Positions 45,934 to 60,900 of a stretch of DNA of 64,000 nucleotides are shown here, one piece after another (the stretch's first letter is position 1; every line of letters starts with the position of its first letter). Origin of the DNA: Hypericum androsaemum. Taxonomy: Eukaryota; Streptophyta; Magnoliopsida; Malpighiales; Hypericaceae. The position numbers and the translations under genes were made by a program. The stretch spans positions 9,730,428-9,794,427 of the forward strand of contig OZ023194.1 of NCBI GenBank assembly GCA_963995505.1, written 5' to 3'. A model generated the notes under the pieces. That model was given only the letters and a program-made list of their open reading frames with translations. It ran no database searches and had not been told where the DNA came from.

Positions 45934-48900
45934 TTACCTATACTCTGGTAACTTGGCGAGTCGTCTAGCATCCAAGCCAGTAATGAACTTTTGTGCTGCT
46001 TGGACATTCTCAGCACCTAAAGCATATTGTTCAAGTGTATATATTAGCAACTATAGGTCTCATCTATTGCCGTCATAGTCCACAAGGAGAAAAATATAGG
46101 GCATAAGCTTTATTTAGAACACATTTAGTGTCGTTTTCATAAGAAAAACCAGAAGCACAAAGTACCTTTTGTCAGTTGGAAGGCATGCAAAGCACATCTT
46201 TCAGCAGCAAGACGCACAGGAGCACTGCCATCCTTCATACATTCGGCAAGAGCTGGACCGATGATTGTAATATGAAGTGTGATGTAAGTAGCATTTTCCT
46301 GCAGTTAGATGCAAGCGTGAAGTCGTTAGATTCCCAAGAGGAAACTTTTTGCTTGCTTTGAAAAAAGAATACAGCCAAGAGATGCATACTTTTGCAACAG
46401 CCTTCAAAGCAGATAAACCCCTCCTCCGGACCTCACTGGAGTCATCGTGCAAAGCTGATACTAAGGAGGAAATAATATCCGTACACATGTTTTTAGAAGA
46501 ATCAGACTTTATCTGGTGAAGTAGAAGCCTTCCCAATGCCTTAGTTGAGGATTCACGAAGAGGAAACTAATTTGCAGGAGAATATTGCAGTTAGCATTTG
46601 CAAATTGAACAATTTGAGAAGCATTAATTGGAATGCACGAATACCTTTTCATCATTCAAGGTTCCTTTGAGGCAATCCAAGATAGAGGAGAGCTCAGAAG
46701 ACATCATGATAGAAGAGGGGTTATGGTTTAGTAAAGATGAGATAGTCAGGACGGACCCATGCCTTGATACCCAAGCTGGTGAGGATGATAAACTCAATAG
46801 ATGAGCTATCAGTTCAGCTAGCTGTGCATCCTCCAGATACTAAAACACAAAGTAGACAACAAGGTTAACCAAAAAATGCTTTCCATGGATAGAGGCAAAA
46901 GTAAAAAAAAGAAACATCACTCAACACGGTTGCAGTACTCTGGAATGTTAAAATCACAAATTATTAGTAGAAACGATTCATGTAATAAAAGCAACACATG
47001 ACACTTCCACAAAGATGGTATGGATTGATAATTTGATATGCATTCATCCCATTTAGATTCAACACTTGTTAATCAAAAGTTCAAGCTGGAAAAGATTGAC
47101 AGACATGAGGAAGAGTAAAGCATAATTGATCTTGCAGTGAAAGCTCCAACTACATCCACGAGTGATGTAGCAATTTTATTTCTGGTAAAGATTTTTGGTG
47201 TGTATTATTACATTAGATGATGTTAAATGACACCAATTGTTTCTTTGACCAAGTGCACGAAGGATACTTGACCTCTGTCAATAGGCTTGCTTTTGAATTG
47301 GCCATCAGGAAGTACCAGTTATTTGCAAAGGATATTAGTTAAAAGAGAACGAAGATTCCACCTGTGATATGACTCCAAGTATGCTTGCAGCCAATAACCG
47401 CACTTGGTCATCATCAAGAACAATCAATTCCTTCAGTTGACTGTAAACACGAATTCTGACTGCGCCACTCACACTCTTGCCAGCATGCCTTACAACACCT
47501 CTCAATGCTGTAAGAATGGCTTCCCGAATGCCAGCATCAGAAGTCTGCTTTATGACATCAATGTCAGAATCTTTAAGGTCAGTTAATAGCCAAGGAAAAA
47601 AACTTTGAAGTAACAACCTGCAGGCTGGATAACAGGTCACTGACTAAGGGATCAACTCTACTACTGAGAGCACTAAGCTTTCCCAATGCTAGGGCTGAAC
47701 TTCTACGAATAGTCCTGCATCCACATGATAAACATAACAATAAAGAAAAAAAGCTTTAAAATGACAATGAATAATACCGTAAAATGAAACCTTTAAGCAT
47801 CCCCATTATTCAACGTAAAGGAATCAATTAAATGTACCAAAAGATTAGTGGCAGAGAAAATTGTTGTTAACTGTTAGACAAACCTTGTATTATCTTGTAA
47901 ACACTTGATAAAGGTCGTCTGAAGCTGGGGAAGAAAAGGTTTCAAGGCTATCCCACCCTTTTCTATCATGATTCTTAAAGTAGACAAAATAGCACTCTTC
48001 ACCTGCCACGGGAATCGATCGCCTATAATCCGAATAAGCGGCCTGTAATACAAATGTTAGGTTCAAGACGGTTCAAACATGAAAGTTTTAGAGATAGCTG
48101 CCAGGTAATAGGAAAGATAGATGCTAAAAGAAAGTTACAATGACTACAATTAGAAGCATATGGCTTATTCCCAAATCATCATGGTTGACATATTGTTAAA
48201 ATCTCCATATCCAACCCAAAACCTTGAGGCAATGAGTAGGTGGATCTTACACACTTGTAAACAAGCACCAAACTTGCAACTAGCAATGTGGTAACCAGAA
48301 CACACCCCCTCAAACGAAGCCAGTCAAGCTGAAGTTTGCATGGGCTTTGACTCGGCCAACGTGCCATGACATGGCGGTGGGAAACAATAATAGGCCGTAG
48401 GTCTCATAGGGGTAATTGACTCTGATACCATGTTAGAATCTCCATATCCAACTTAAAACCTTAAACCAATGAGTAGGCGGATCTTCCACACTTATAAACA
48501 ACTAAACAAGCCCAACACACTTGCAACTAACAATATGGTAATCCCAACACATAAAAGATGGAAATTTTCAAATAGCAGTAAGAAAACAATATTTTTTCAT
48601 CATGTGTAGTCCAAATGACCTGTCCACTTTCAGATTAGTTTAGGAATAACAATAATTGTACAAGAATCGATATAGCAAACCACAGTACTTTCCAGTTACT
48701 TGATATCATCACATAATTATCAATAGAAAATGCAGGCAAGCTTTACGTACTATATTAGTGAGTAGCACCAGAAAAGGGGGACTGAGGTAAACTTTATTCA
48801 ATTCCTTAGTCACCAGAAGATTTAGAAATATTAATCGCATATTAAAGCAATTCTAAAGGTTGAGGTTCATACCCTGTGATCGGGATAACAAACTCCTTCA

Positions 48901-51900
48901 ATGATTGTTCACTGGTCACTTCAATAAGCTCCCCGAGACCAAGGGCAGCCTGCTCTCGCAGTTCAGCAGAGCCACTGACGAGGCCCTAATCATTCAAAAC
49001 ATTACAAGAGATAAGAGAACAGATTAAAGAAAACAAAGATCATAAGTAACATGAATTACATATCAGTAAAATGAACAATTCTATTAGCAACACTAACAGG
49101 GTGGTGGCCAAAACATGATCAATAAAAAAATTGCTAAACTTTTTAGTGTTTAAATCTCGACTCTAGTCGACAAGAAAATACCAGCCATCTCTGCTGCAAG
49201 ATTTATAGAGTATAATACTGGTAAGGAACCAGACAGTTCATAATTTTCGAGGCAGGGACTGACGAATATGTTTCCTCCAACTACGGGGACTAAACATTAA
49301 AAAATTAACGAAAAACACAAGAAGAAAACTAACAAACTACTATAGAACTAAAGTTAGGGCCAATAAAGAAAAAGATACTCAACACTTCCCTCATCATACT
49401 TTCAAACTATGCTCCAAATTCGATGTGTATAAATGAGTAGGAACTTCCTTCTCTGAAGTAGGAACTTAACCAATTTCAATACCAACCCTAACAAGACTTA
49501 ATGACTATAGGTAACTAAGATAAAATACATCAACTAAGTTCATTCCGGCAGAGCGATACATGGAACTATCATGAGACTAAAATAAAGGAGTAAACATACC
49601 TGTAGAAAGATTGGAAGCAGTGGCTGCAGAGCTTTCCGTAGGCACAAGCCAGGAATAAGAACTGGCCCTCCCTGAAAATTCATAGCAATTAATAACGCGG
49701 GAATACCGATTTACATTTTTTCCAGATGAAAAATAAAAGATTATCACTACTTCCAACCATCAGAGGTGCCAAGAGAGATTCACAACCTTCTTTTTCCTGC
49801 GTTCCTTATCTCTTGATGTAGAAATGGCATCGCGTACAAGTTTTATATATGTAGGAAGCACCTCCTTAGGAACCGAACCAACAACCCTTGATAAAGCTTC
49901 CCAAGCAACCTGATGATCACAAATTACAATGCAAACTACGGAAAATTGTCTACAGAACTGGAGACAGATTAGATACATACTGCAACAGTTTCTGAGTCAG
50001 AGTCACTGAGCAAAACTATCAGAGTAGAAATGATAGTTGGCGCCTCATCAACCAAATATAACTTGCTATTTTTGAAGAAGTAACCAATGAGGTATGATGA
50101 ACTTCTTCTAATTGATGCCTGACAACAGAGAGAATCAAGAATGAAAGATCAGCATAATGTTCAAGAAGATCACTTCTATCCTACTTTCAAGTTTAAATGA
50201 AATTCAGTTTATGGAGGGTCCACCTGATTATCTCCTGTCCCTTTCAGAAGCTCTTGTATCATATACTCTATGCCTTCCTCATCAATGACCAAAACCACTT
50301 TCTCTGCTGCTTCCTTCGCCAAAGTCTCAACTTCCTACAGTATGATAATCCTTGTGTAAGCTTTAAATAATTAAGAAGTAAGGACATTGGAATTTCAGAC
50401 AAAGTAAGAGCCGCAGAATTATCTCAAGGAAATGATCTGTGGCAATTCAGACAACAAAAAGCTACATTTGGAAAATGTGTTTTTCAGGTTCTCTGTTCTT
50501 CTCGTTTCAAACTACTATACAAAGAGAGAGAATATCTTTGACAGGTAAATGACTCAATCTCGGGAGAGATTGAATAGTTGAACAAAACAATTTTATTTTG
50601 TTTATAGCCTGCTAAAGCACCAATGATCACTTAATTGTCTATAATAACTCCCAAAGAGTAGTATAATATGACAGCCAAAGGGATCACACAGACATGCATG
50701 GAAGAATATATATATCAATGACTAATATCTAATAGCCTGCCATGCAACACTACCAAAAATATTAAGCAGATAAATCCCTGTTTATGTAACAATGGATGCA
50801 AGAGGTCAACACTTTTCCAACCAAAATCATTAGACAACAGCTACAGATATTACCTTATCCTCGCTGCCCGTTGCCGAGAGTAAAGCAGGAAGAATCATGC
50901 CAAGATGAAGATTTAGGCCAGGTCCAGCAACCTCTGCCAAAGCACCTAAGGCATGTGCATTGAAGGCACTGAAAGTGTGCCAAACAATTCAGAAAAACTC
51001 GCAGAAGTTTTTGAATAGTAGTATATACGAAGTAGAAGTTACACATACGAGAGGGGAAGATGGACCAGCTTGGGCAGAATGTGAGGCAAAACAGCAGTGG
51101 TCCTGACACTGAGAGAAAAATAATACAATCACAAAAAGAAACAGTGAATGCCATGGCAAGTTACTTACAATCAATTCATGGTTTCTGAAATATACCTCAA
51201 GATTTGCTTAAGGCCATCCAAGGCATTATCAGAAGTTTCAGAGTCCTCCAATGCAAGCAGCAATGTTGGTACAATTTCATCAATTGCTTGCATTCCAGCA
51301 CTCTGAAGCAAATGGAAAATAAATATCAGCGCAAGCGAACAACTGTTTGAAGAATATATCAAAACAGCTAGAGACCAGGAGAAGCACCTTGTACAGCGTG
51401 CTAAATGCTAAGCCTGCAGACTCGCGCACTTCAGGCATGCTGACAATGCAAATGTGTCCAAATGAAGCACAAAGCATATAATGATTGAGAGAAACTACGA
51501 TACCCAGAAAAGAATATACCTATCACAAAGTGCCGTCCTAATGGTAGGAATAAGCTCATCCATGAAGCTCAATAGCTGATTTTTCCCAGCACTTGCCATT
51601 ACTTCGCTCAGACCAATGCACACACCCTAAGGTTGATAAAAATCGATAAGAACTTTCCTATCATAACACACTTTCCAGAATCGTGTGGTGCAGACGTGCT
51701 TGTGTGTCGAAGAGGGAGAGGGAGAGGGAGAGGGAGAGGGAGAGAGGGGGAGGGACGGAGAGAGAGAGAGAGAGAGAGGCCACAAATTAGGAAATTCAAC
51801 AATGGTAAACTTACATGGGACAGATTAGATCAAAAGCAGTTGTTACAACCCATAATAAGCAAGAAAACTTAAAAAGGAAAAACTTTAGTAATGAAAAATC

Positions 51901-54900
51901 AGTAGAAAAGGGGGGAGAGAAAGATGGAGATTAGTGGCACAGCTGTTGATCAAATATCAATAACATACCTGTCTTTTAGTCGCATCAGGATTCTTCAGAC
52001 CCTGGGATAAGATGGGGATGATCATAGGAAGAACTCTTTCACCAAGTTTGCGGACCAGTTCACCTAAGGAACGTGCAGCAACCTACAAGAAATATTTAGT
52101 TTGATGAGCTAATAGTAATACACCAAAAAAGGAAAAAGATGAGACAATAAACCTGACGCCTCTCAGACGAGGATGATGCGAGGGAAGAAATGAGAGTATT
52201 CATCAGAACTGGCATTATCTCTTTGAGAGTTTTTGGAGTATTTGCAACAATAGTCTTCCAAACATGTAACGCAGCCTGAATGGAGAGAAATGAAATCGAC
52301 TTGGTGAGCACACACTTCAAATGCAGATGATGACCCCCAAAAGCAATTAACAATGAACAGAGAAAAAAGATTTCCATACGACAGTCATGTCCAAAATAGC
52401 TTGGGTACCTGACGGACAGTTAGGCTGACATCAGTGCGGACCATGTATAGAGCTGCAAGAACTTCATTGCGCTTTGCCCTTCCTAGAACTTCAATAATAG
52501 CACGTCCTTGAGCTTCAGTGCTTGCACCCTCATCATCACTACCGCCCTCAAGTAACGCTTTCCCCGAGGTACCAGCAACCTGGACAGGTTGAAAATTTGA
52601 TGCCTCATGGGAAAAAAAATACAGTATAGTGAAAGGTGAAGCAAAGGAAGATTGGTGCTGAACCTTGAACAACAGATCTCCCAACAGTTCGACAGAGCTT
52701 TGCCGGATACGCCAATTGTCATTAAAAATGCCATCCTCAACAGCAGGAAGCAGAAGAGGTAAAGATCTGAGAATGAAAAAGAGGAATAAAGTAATGCTCG
52801 TTTCAGAACCAACTGCAAGCAAGAAACTCATCCTAAGAAGGTACATGAGAGCTCAAGAGATGAAGGAATTGGAAACAGAGTGAACAAGGTACAGATAAAG
52901 GAGGTCCTGAGACATCTTGCTAAGTTGGATTAAATTAATCATCAATCCACCATACAGTAGTAACAGTTGAACCAATTCCCACAATATATAGCAAAACCTT
53001 AACACCATGCAACATCGGCAATAAAATTGAAGCATCTATCAGATGACAACTTTCCCTCCCCATGGCCCTCAAAAACGAAAAGAGGAAAAGAGGGCAATCT
53101 AGTTTTATGCATGCCCTGCAACCATTTGAATTATGTCCCATGATTAAACAGAGAAGCCCCAGAGATGCAAGAACCTTAGCAATCTTTGATTTACAATAAC
53201 TGATCTGAACAGGCTAGATGAATAAGAACAACAACATGAACACTTACGTTGTAGCATAATGTTCAACTAGAATATGGCCAGCACCCAATGCTGCTTCACG
53301 CACAGACTCATTCTCATCGGCGAGACCTGCAAAAGGGTTACTAATAGTTATATCAGCAACAATGACAATAACTAGAGGGTGATCATGTAATAAACAAGAA
53401 GGGTACTGACCATCCAGGATTGCCGGTAGCACCAGCTGTAGGTAGTTCTGGAATTGAACACCTAATGACCTTGGCAGATACTGTAAAAAGTTTAATAGAA
53501 GATATAAATGGATGAGCGATCATGCAAATCAATTATCCACAAAAATAAAAGAAATATGATTTTTACCTTGAAAAGAGTCAAATATCCATCACGCACAGAT
53601 GCTCTTTGATGAGAACAATTGCGTATGATGTCAGGAAGTGCTCGCTCAAAATATTCTGTGCCAAGTGCAGATAGAACCTAGAACATAAATTGAGGAAAAA
53701 CATTTATTTACCTCAAAAATTAAAGCTTTTATTACTAAGGTTACTAACAAATGTGCCCACCCTCTCCCTATCTGCACAGTAACCAGGGAACAATGGATGC
53801 CCCATTTTTAATTGCGACATAAATATATCCATGGAAAAGGAATTTTTTTCAACTCAACTTTCAAGGACCTTACAAAATGTCCAAATGCAAGGACCTAGAA
53901 TTCTTATTACTGCATATTTTGAGTTGTAGATTGAAAAAAACGAGAAACATTAACCAGTTAGCATCCAGTAATTAACCAAAAAGTGTAATCATTAAATACC
54001 TCACTCAACCCTTGAGCAGCTCCTGAGCGCTCGACGTTGCTGTTATCAGATTTGAGGGTATCGAATAGCCACGAAACAAGATCTGGGAAGTTTTCTTCTC
54101 CCATTCCTCTCAGAAGAGAACCAAGAGCCCTTGCAGCAACTGACCGCACTTCAGGAATTGGGTCCACCAGAACCTTTTGGTTCAAGTGCACAAAATGGTA
54201 AGCAATCGAATAAGAGAACCAAGATGATGAAAAATGCAAGTCTGATGTCTGATGAAAGCATACCTTCTTCACTTCCGGGAGAAGGATCCCTATGTAAGGA
54301 ATCATATCCTTAGGTTCCGTAACTAATGAACACATATTCCCAACAATCTGCGCAGCTTTCTTTTTAGTTTCAGCACTTCTCTGCCTTAGCCCTCTATGAA
54401 CTATCGGCACCAAAAGGGCAAGTGAAGGAGCATCAATGGAATTAACAAAAGTTGTCTGCAACCGGGAAAAAAGGAAATTTAATTTTGGAACCTGAGGTGC
54501 ATCCATAAAACAACCACTACGCTTAAACAATTGCCTTACTTGCAGGAGAATATCTAAAGAGTATTTTGTATGGTCATTGGGGTCTGTGAGGCCCATTAGA
54601 AGAGTAGGGACCAGCGAGGATATTTCAGGATTCTTTATCACGCTTCCCACCTAAATAACATAATTCATAGATAAAAGATATACCCATTTTTCACAAGAGA
54701 AAATGAATTAAACAGTTGTGAACAAATAAATATAACACCAATTCAAACCTGCTGTAGAGCCATTTGCCCAGCTGACTGAACCTTGGGGTGTGTATCAGTT
54801 AGTACCTACAAAATCAGAAGAATATATGAGAGAATGAAAGCAGGATATCCTCAAGAAAGTTAAACCATGGTACTCAATTATTTGGGTCCACCTCTGTTAG

Positions 54901-57900
54901 CTTAGGAACAATTTTAGGCAAACACTGAGACAGCTGTTGAGGAGCACAGTAAGCCATAGCACCAAGAAGTTGTACGCTGCTTTGCTTTGTGCGCCAAGCC
55001 TTATCTTCAAGACCCTAATTATGAAGAAATAAAAAACACAAGGTCAGTTAAAAAGACCAAGTGAAGTACTTAACAAGAGTTGACTGGAAACCTACGCAAC
55101 CAACCAGGGGAATAGCTATTGATCTATGACAACAGCGACAATTTGTACAGCTCTCTACTATTAGTTTTTCTACGATTAACTGTTAAAAGAACGAAAAAAG
55201 TTGTGATGCTGATCTACTCATTAAAAGATAGCCAAAAGAGACTACGAGCGAGAATCTCAGAGACTGGATTATCATGCCAATCAAGTTTCACGTCAAGTGG
55301 TCAGTTGAACAATGTCTTCATTTCTCCACATGCATCACCAGGACCAAAGGAGATCAAAACTAAAAATGTGTAGTGGTTTTCAGTTGAATCCTCATGTAAA
55401 GTGATCAGTATTGGCTAAGGTCATCTTGCTTGTTCCCAGTTTGGTCCAACTATTCATCTTAATACTCGGGGAAAACAAGGTCTACTAAAAATCACATCTA
55501 CCTAAACTAGAAGTGAAAAGCATACTTCTGATAAGAAATTTCCCTTATCAGTAACTTCATGGAATTATTCAAAAGTGAGTTGTGTCAATGCACTTGCACA
55601 TGTAAACTCAAAACCACATTCCTTACATCCTTCAGTTCAGGAAATTCCTCTTTTTTTTTCCTTTTTCATCTGACAGTCAAGTCCAGCTGACTTGACTGCA
55701 ACAGATAGCCAGACTGACAAATTAAAGTAAAAAGATGATGGAAACACAAGCTGAACAACACAGATGCAAGCTAGGCAGTAACAATTCCAAAAGCAAACCT
55801 CACCTTTAAAAGTGATGGAAGCACAAGCTTCACCCCCTGTGCGCTAAGTTGAGACATCATTGCACGAGCTGCACATTCTGCAGCCTCACGTACTGCAACA
55901 ACTTGATCGGAGAAAGAAACCAGAAGTAATGGTAGCATTTGGATCACATATCTGGTACATGGGGAAAAATTAGATCAATTAAGACTGTAAGAAAACGGAA
56001 ACGAAAAATGAAAAAATGCACCAAGAGACATCTGTCCTCTGTTCATAAGTACTTACGGTTCAAACAACTTCCCTAGTTTTTCACACAAGCACTCAAAAGC
56101 AAGGAGAGCACCTTCACGGCATTTTGCAGAATTCCTACCAGAGCAAAAGAATTGTCATTGAAGAGAACAAACCAGAAAAACTTTTACGTCCCCATCCAAA
56201 AGAAATGAAAAATGGTTTAAGTTCCTTGGACAGCTTGATACAAATCGGATATCCCACACAAGAGAATTTACTTATATAGGGATTTCATCATCAATTTACG
56301 CCCATCCAATATGGGAATATTATATGCAAACTGTAGCATCTGCTAACCTGAATATGATATTAGATCAAAGCTGATCTGCATTAATCATGTGTCAAAACAG
56401 ACTAAAAAGAAACTACAGATGATAAAAGGAATATAAAGATCACAAAGAGACCAGCCTCTCCAAGGTGTACAGACTTTCAAACAGACCAGCCTGCTTAAGT
56501 TTAGGCAGGAGCCCAGCCATACCTATCCAAAAGCCCCTCTCTTAATGAAGCAACAATCCCATACTTCTTCAATGAAGATAATCCAAATCCCTCGACCAAA
56601 CCAGCAATTCCAAAAGCTGCTCCCCGCCGTTCACCATATTTATCACTCTTCATTAGCTGGTCTAAAAGCTTTGAGAATAGAGCAGGTGCATCATCCTTCA
56701 AAAGAAAAAGATGAAAACAAATATTCAGACTTCAATGCAAGGCTAGCAAAGTCAAAAATCTGTGTCGTCTAGACGCAACACGCTACATACTTGCTTTGAT
56801 TGCATTAGTGGAGAGAGGCATGTTGATACTGCCCTCTGAACAGCTTCAGATGGTGTGTTTAACACATCTAACAACTTCTCCACAACTGTATGCACTTTTG
56901 GATCATCCTGAAAAAGAAATATCCAAGCTGAACAAAACCCATAAAATATTCCTCCAGATTTAGCAGACAAGACAAATCGCACCTTCGCGAGATGCTTAGC
57001 CAGAGCCCCGGTGAAAATAACCACACCTTCACGAACCAGATCATACTTTTCCTCATCTGATGTCTAAGCAAGATAAAAATTTGTCTCAAATAGGCAAAAG
57101 GAAAGAAACCACAAATATAAAAAATATTAGCATTTCCATCATCAAGAGGACGACACTAACCTTTTTATTCAAAAAGTTCTCAAAAATGGGAAATAGCAAG
57201 GAGACGTTTTCTCGACCATGTCTATCAATAATCAAAATCCCGGCATTGATCATCCTACCTCGAACATCTGCATTAGGATCAGCCTATGGCATGCGAAGTA
57301 TAAGCAAATCAGAAACTTTGACACTTTACATGTCACAGTCAAGTTTCAGAAACAATTTCACAAAGTAAAATCTGCACTTGTTATTTTTATTTGAAGAAAA
57401 TGTAAGCTGAGAAAAGATACCCATTAGCGTCAACCAGTTGTAGCAAACCAAATACATGAGCTTTCGGAGCTCAAACAATGATAACAAGCTGGTTCCAAAA
57501 AAGTTCTTTGCTCTACCTTAATCAACCAGATACATGAGCTTTCGGAGCTCAAACAATGATGACAAGCTGGTTCCAAAAAAGTTCTTTGCTCTACCTTAAT
57601 CAACCAAATACATGAGCTTTTGGAGCTCAAATAATGATAACAAGCTGGTTCCAAAAAAAATATTTGCTCTACCTTAATCAACCAAATGGTAAAGCAAAAC
57701 CAACTTAGCAGGCAAGAGTATCGTTTCCTTCCTTTTCTGAAGAAAAGGATCTTTTTTCCATCCCTTGCGCCCTCATTCACAATAAGTAGAAAAAAGCTAG
57801 TGTCTAGAGCTGAAAATATCAAATGAATGGAAATTGTGGGAAGGAAAAATCTAAAAAAAATCTTATCGCATGAAATAAAAATGAACTCCAAACTGACAGG

Positions 57901-60900
57901 AAAAAAGTGAACTGATATGAGTCAGGTAAAGACAAAAGCGTAACAACTTGACCATACAAATTTCACTGTCAGAAAAGTTGCTGACATTTAGCACATGGAA
58001 GAGAAATTTGCTCACCAATGCTCGTGATATAAGAAATGTCATCACAACAGGAAGATCCTTGGTTCTGAGAACATCAGCAGCAGAATGCAAAGCCAATGCT
58101 ATTCCTTGCCGGCCTATCCAACCAGCATCTACACTATCCTCACCATAACCAGCATCTCGGATGTACAAAGAAAATAAAGTTGCAAGGGATTCCTGGTGAT
58201 ATATAAGAAATATTAGAAAATAGAAATGATCAGCATCGAAGCAGCAGTAGCTTGTTGAGTGTACCAACCTGAATTGAATCTGGACTCTCATCCAAAGCAG
58301 CAGCCAATGCCTCTGCCGCAGCCACACGAACATTGTAGTTAATGTGAGATAACGCTTTGAAAATTCCAGAATAGTCAGTCCCAAGTTCATGTCCATAGCG
58401 ATCCCATATATCCTCAGCAGCTTCAGCAATCGACTGTAATAAAATAAGGGGAAAAGATAACATAAATTCATCTTCCTCCAAGAAATAAAAAGACATGTTA
58501 TCAAACATATTTTTTCATCTATCAGTATCAAAGCACCAAGATATATTACAAACAAGCAAGCAATTATCATCAAATAACAGTGTGACAAATCAATGCTAAG
58601 AATTATCTTATAAAGTGCAAATATGAATTGGAAAGGACAAAATCAAATGGAAAAAAAGAAAATGCTAAACTATGTGTATCGCGAAGAGAAAGATTAGGGG
58701 GCAGTTCATATCAGTTCCATTTGGCTTCACCAAATATCAAAGAGATTCCAGTGGTTTCAAAAGCATCAAATAGCATTGGTGTTGGTTTATATTATTGACA
58801 AATAATATCTCCAACTCCAAGCAAGCTCCTGAAGGCATGACAAGCTGTACAGGAGCTGCAGGACACAGTTTTATTATTTGGTCCCAATTTCAGTCACGAT
58901 AATTTCAAGTAATTAAGAAAGCCTTTATCATCATAAACATTCATTTTTTCCTTCGCAGAGCATAAACTCTGAAAATTTGTTTCAAATAGGAGAGAACTCT
59001 GAAAAAGATTCAATTATTCTGAAGATTAACTGCGGTAACATATGGATTTGGAACATACGATACTTTACAGGACTTCAACCAACTACAAATTCAAATTCAG
59101 GATCTTATTTAAGAACATACTTGACCACAAGACCTCATTTGATGATTTCCTATTGAAGAGGTCATTTTATGCTCTTTAAACCACATGTACGTTTTTTTTT
59201 TGTGGGGATGTATGTCTTTGTAATTTGGTGAAACCACATGATACTTGAGGGAGTTGCACCATGTAAAAACATATTTTGCTTCAATATAATTAAAATAATA
59301 AGGAAAGCCAAGAAGGTTAACAATCTGCAAGCCGGACCTTGTCTGGATCATGTAGAGCAATCCAAATGCTGGTTGCAACCTCAACATTCTCAGGAACAGA
59401 ACGGCTCGATACTGCTGGAATGCATTTTACAGCATTTAAGCAGGCCATTCTCACATGAACATCCTTTGCATAGATTCCATTCAATATCTACAAAAACAGA
59501 TTTTCAAAATTATTGATGGAGTAACTCTAAACAGTTCAAAAGTCAACAGTGAAAATACAGAAATCACATACAGGTGCAACTTCATCTGGGCGCAACCCTA
59601 GGCATAATTCATTTAATGCTGGTCCGACGGATGCTTGACAACTAGGAATAACACCTAGGACATTGTAAAGTGCCTGCATACCAAACAGTTATATTCAGCA
59701 CGCATTCTTGGGGATGGAAGACGGATGCCTAAGAAACTTGCAGAAAAAAAGGAGAGGAAATTCCGTAACTGATATCATTCGAAGCCTAGGAAGAGGTAAC
59801 ATGGGATCCATATGCAGATAAAGAATCTGAAGGGCATCACTATGAAGTCCAGTCTTCTTAGGGCACAATAAAATCTGCTCTATTATCTGAAAAAGATGCA
59901 GAAGACGTGTCACCAAGCTAAAATAAGTAAATAGATAAAACCAGTCACATCAAGGTTCGTAGACTTACAGGAAAGACAAAGGTAAATGAATCAACAGGAA
60001 GAGGTCCAGATCTACAAGATATTGACAAACCACTAATTATTCTCTCAAAAAGGCTTTGAGGTGCTCTCTCTTTGCCCTCCCCTTCACCATCTGGTGACAT
60101 CATATCCAAAAGAATGTCAACATCCTCCCTCACAATCAGACGTAAAGCAGTGGCAATGTCGAGGGCCCAATTGCAAACTGGTGCAGCAGTACATCTAGCC
60201 AGCTTCACCAAAGTCTCGTAGGCCACAGCACTTACAATAGCAGATCGCAACAAACGATTTACAAACATGACCTGATAAAAACACAGAAACGAGAGTATTG
60301 TTAATCAATAGGTACAACTGAAACAAAACAGGAAGAGAGTGATTTGAAGCATCAAATAGGAAAAGAGAACTCGTCATCAGACTCATCCTCCCAAAAACAG
60401 AACTTCATTGAAACTGTGCAATATGGAAAAGCCAAAAGGCCTGTGAACGTAGCTATTGGAAAGATTTTGCCAGTAGGGAGTGAGGTCCAATAATATACAA
60501 GCATCAAGCGAGCAAAAACTAGAGAGTCAGATTTCATAGATATAGGAGACCTTGCTTAAATATTTGACACAATTACATCAGTAACCGTGTTTATGAGTCA
60601 CATTTCAATTCGTTGATGAGGCATGGTCATCTGCGAAAAATGAACAATGACAGGCAAGTTTTTGCAAGGCCAATGGCTGTTGATAACATAATGAGCTTTA
60701 TAATTTCTATTGGCACAATATAAAAGAATTCTGAACTTCAACAACCAGGTTACAGCGCCCAGTACCTTGGGAACTAGTTCCCAGCTTTGTACTCACACCA
60801 GAAATGACCAAGGACAGAACAGAAGCATCATTCACTGGGATTCTCTAACAGAATGTCTACAGATCAGATTCTTCCATGCTAATGCAAGCATAAGACAGCG

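Larger units (their letters stand above)
45934..52579 (-). other. GCN1: GCN1 exons 35-54 (C-terminal HEAT array, likely GCN2-binding part)
   Basis: Exons: 52409-52579, 52153-52275, 51969-52082, 51520-51626, 51388-51439, 51196-51302, 51049-51102, 50854-50968, 50224-50334, 49981-50118, 49787-49909, 49600-49671, 48873-48985, 47884-48042, 47618-47714, 47362-47544, 46645-46839, 46390-46566, 46166-46298 and 45934-46016. The last residues read [13 protein letters not shown]. In yeast the segment after the eEF3-like block binds the RWD domain of GCN2. Placement of that function here is inference. Confidence 0.86.

Noticed and set aside
51633..51872. An Arg/Glu/Gly-rich open frame across the GA microsatellite
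   Set aside because: Low-complexity GA repeats give artificial open frames, and the region is intronic in GCN1.
57430..57891. A 153-codon - strand open frame in a GCN1 intron
   Set aside because: Its length comes from the 78-bp repeat being a multiple of three. It is bounded by GCN1 exons and has no known domain.
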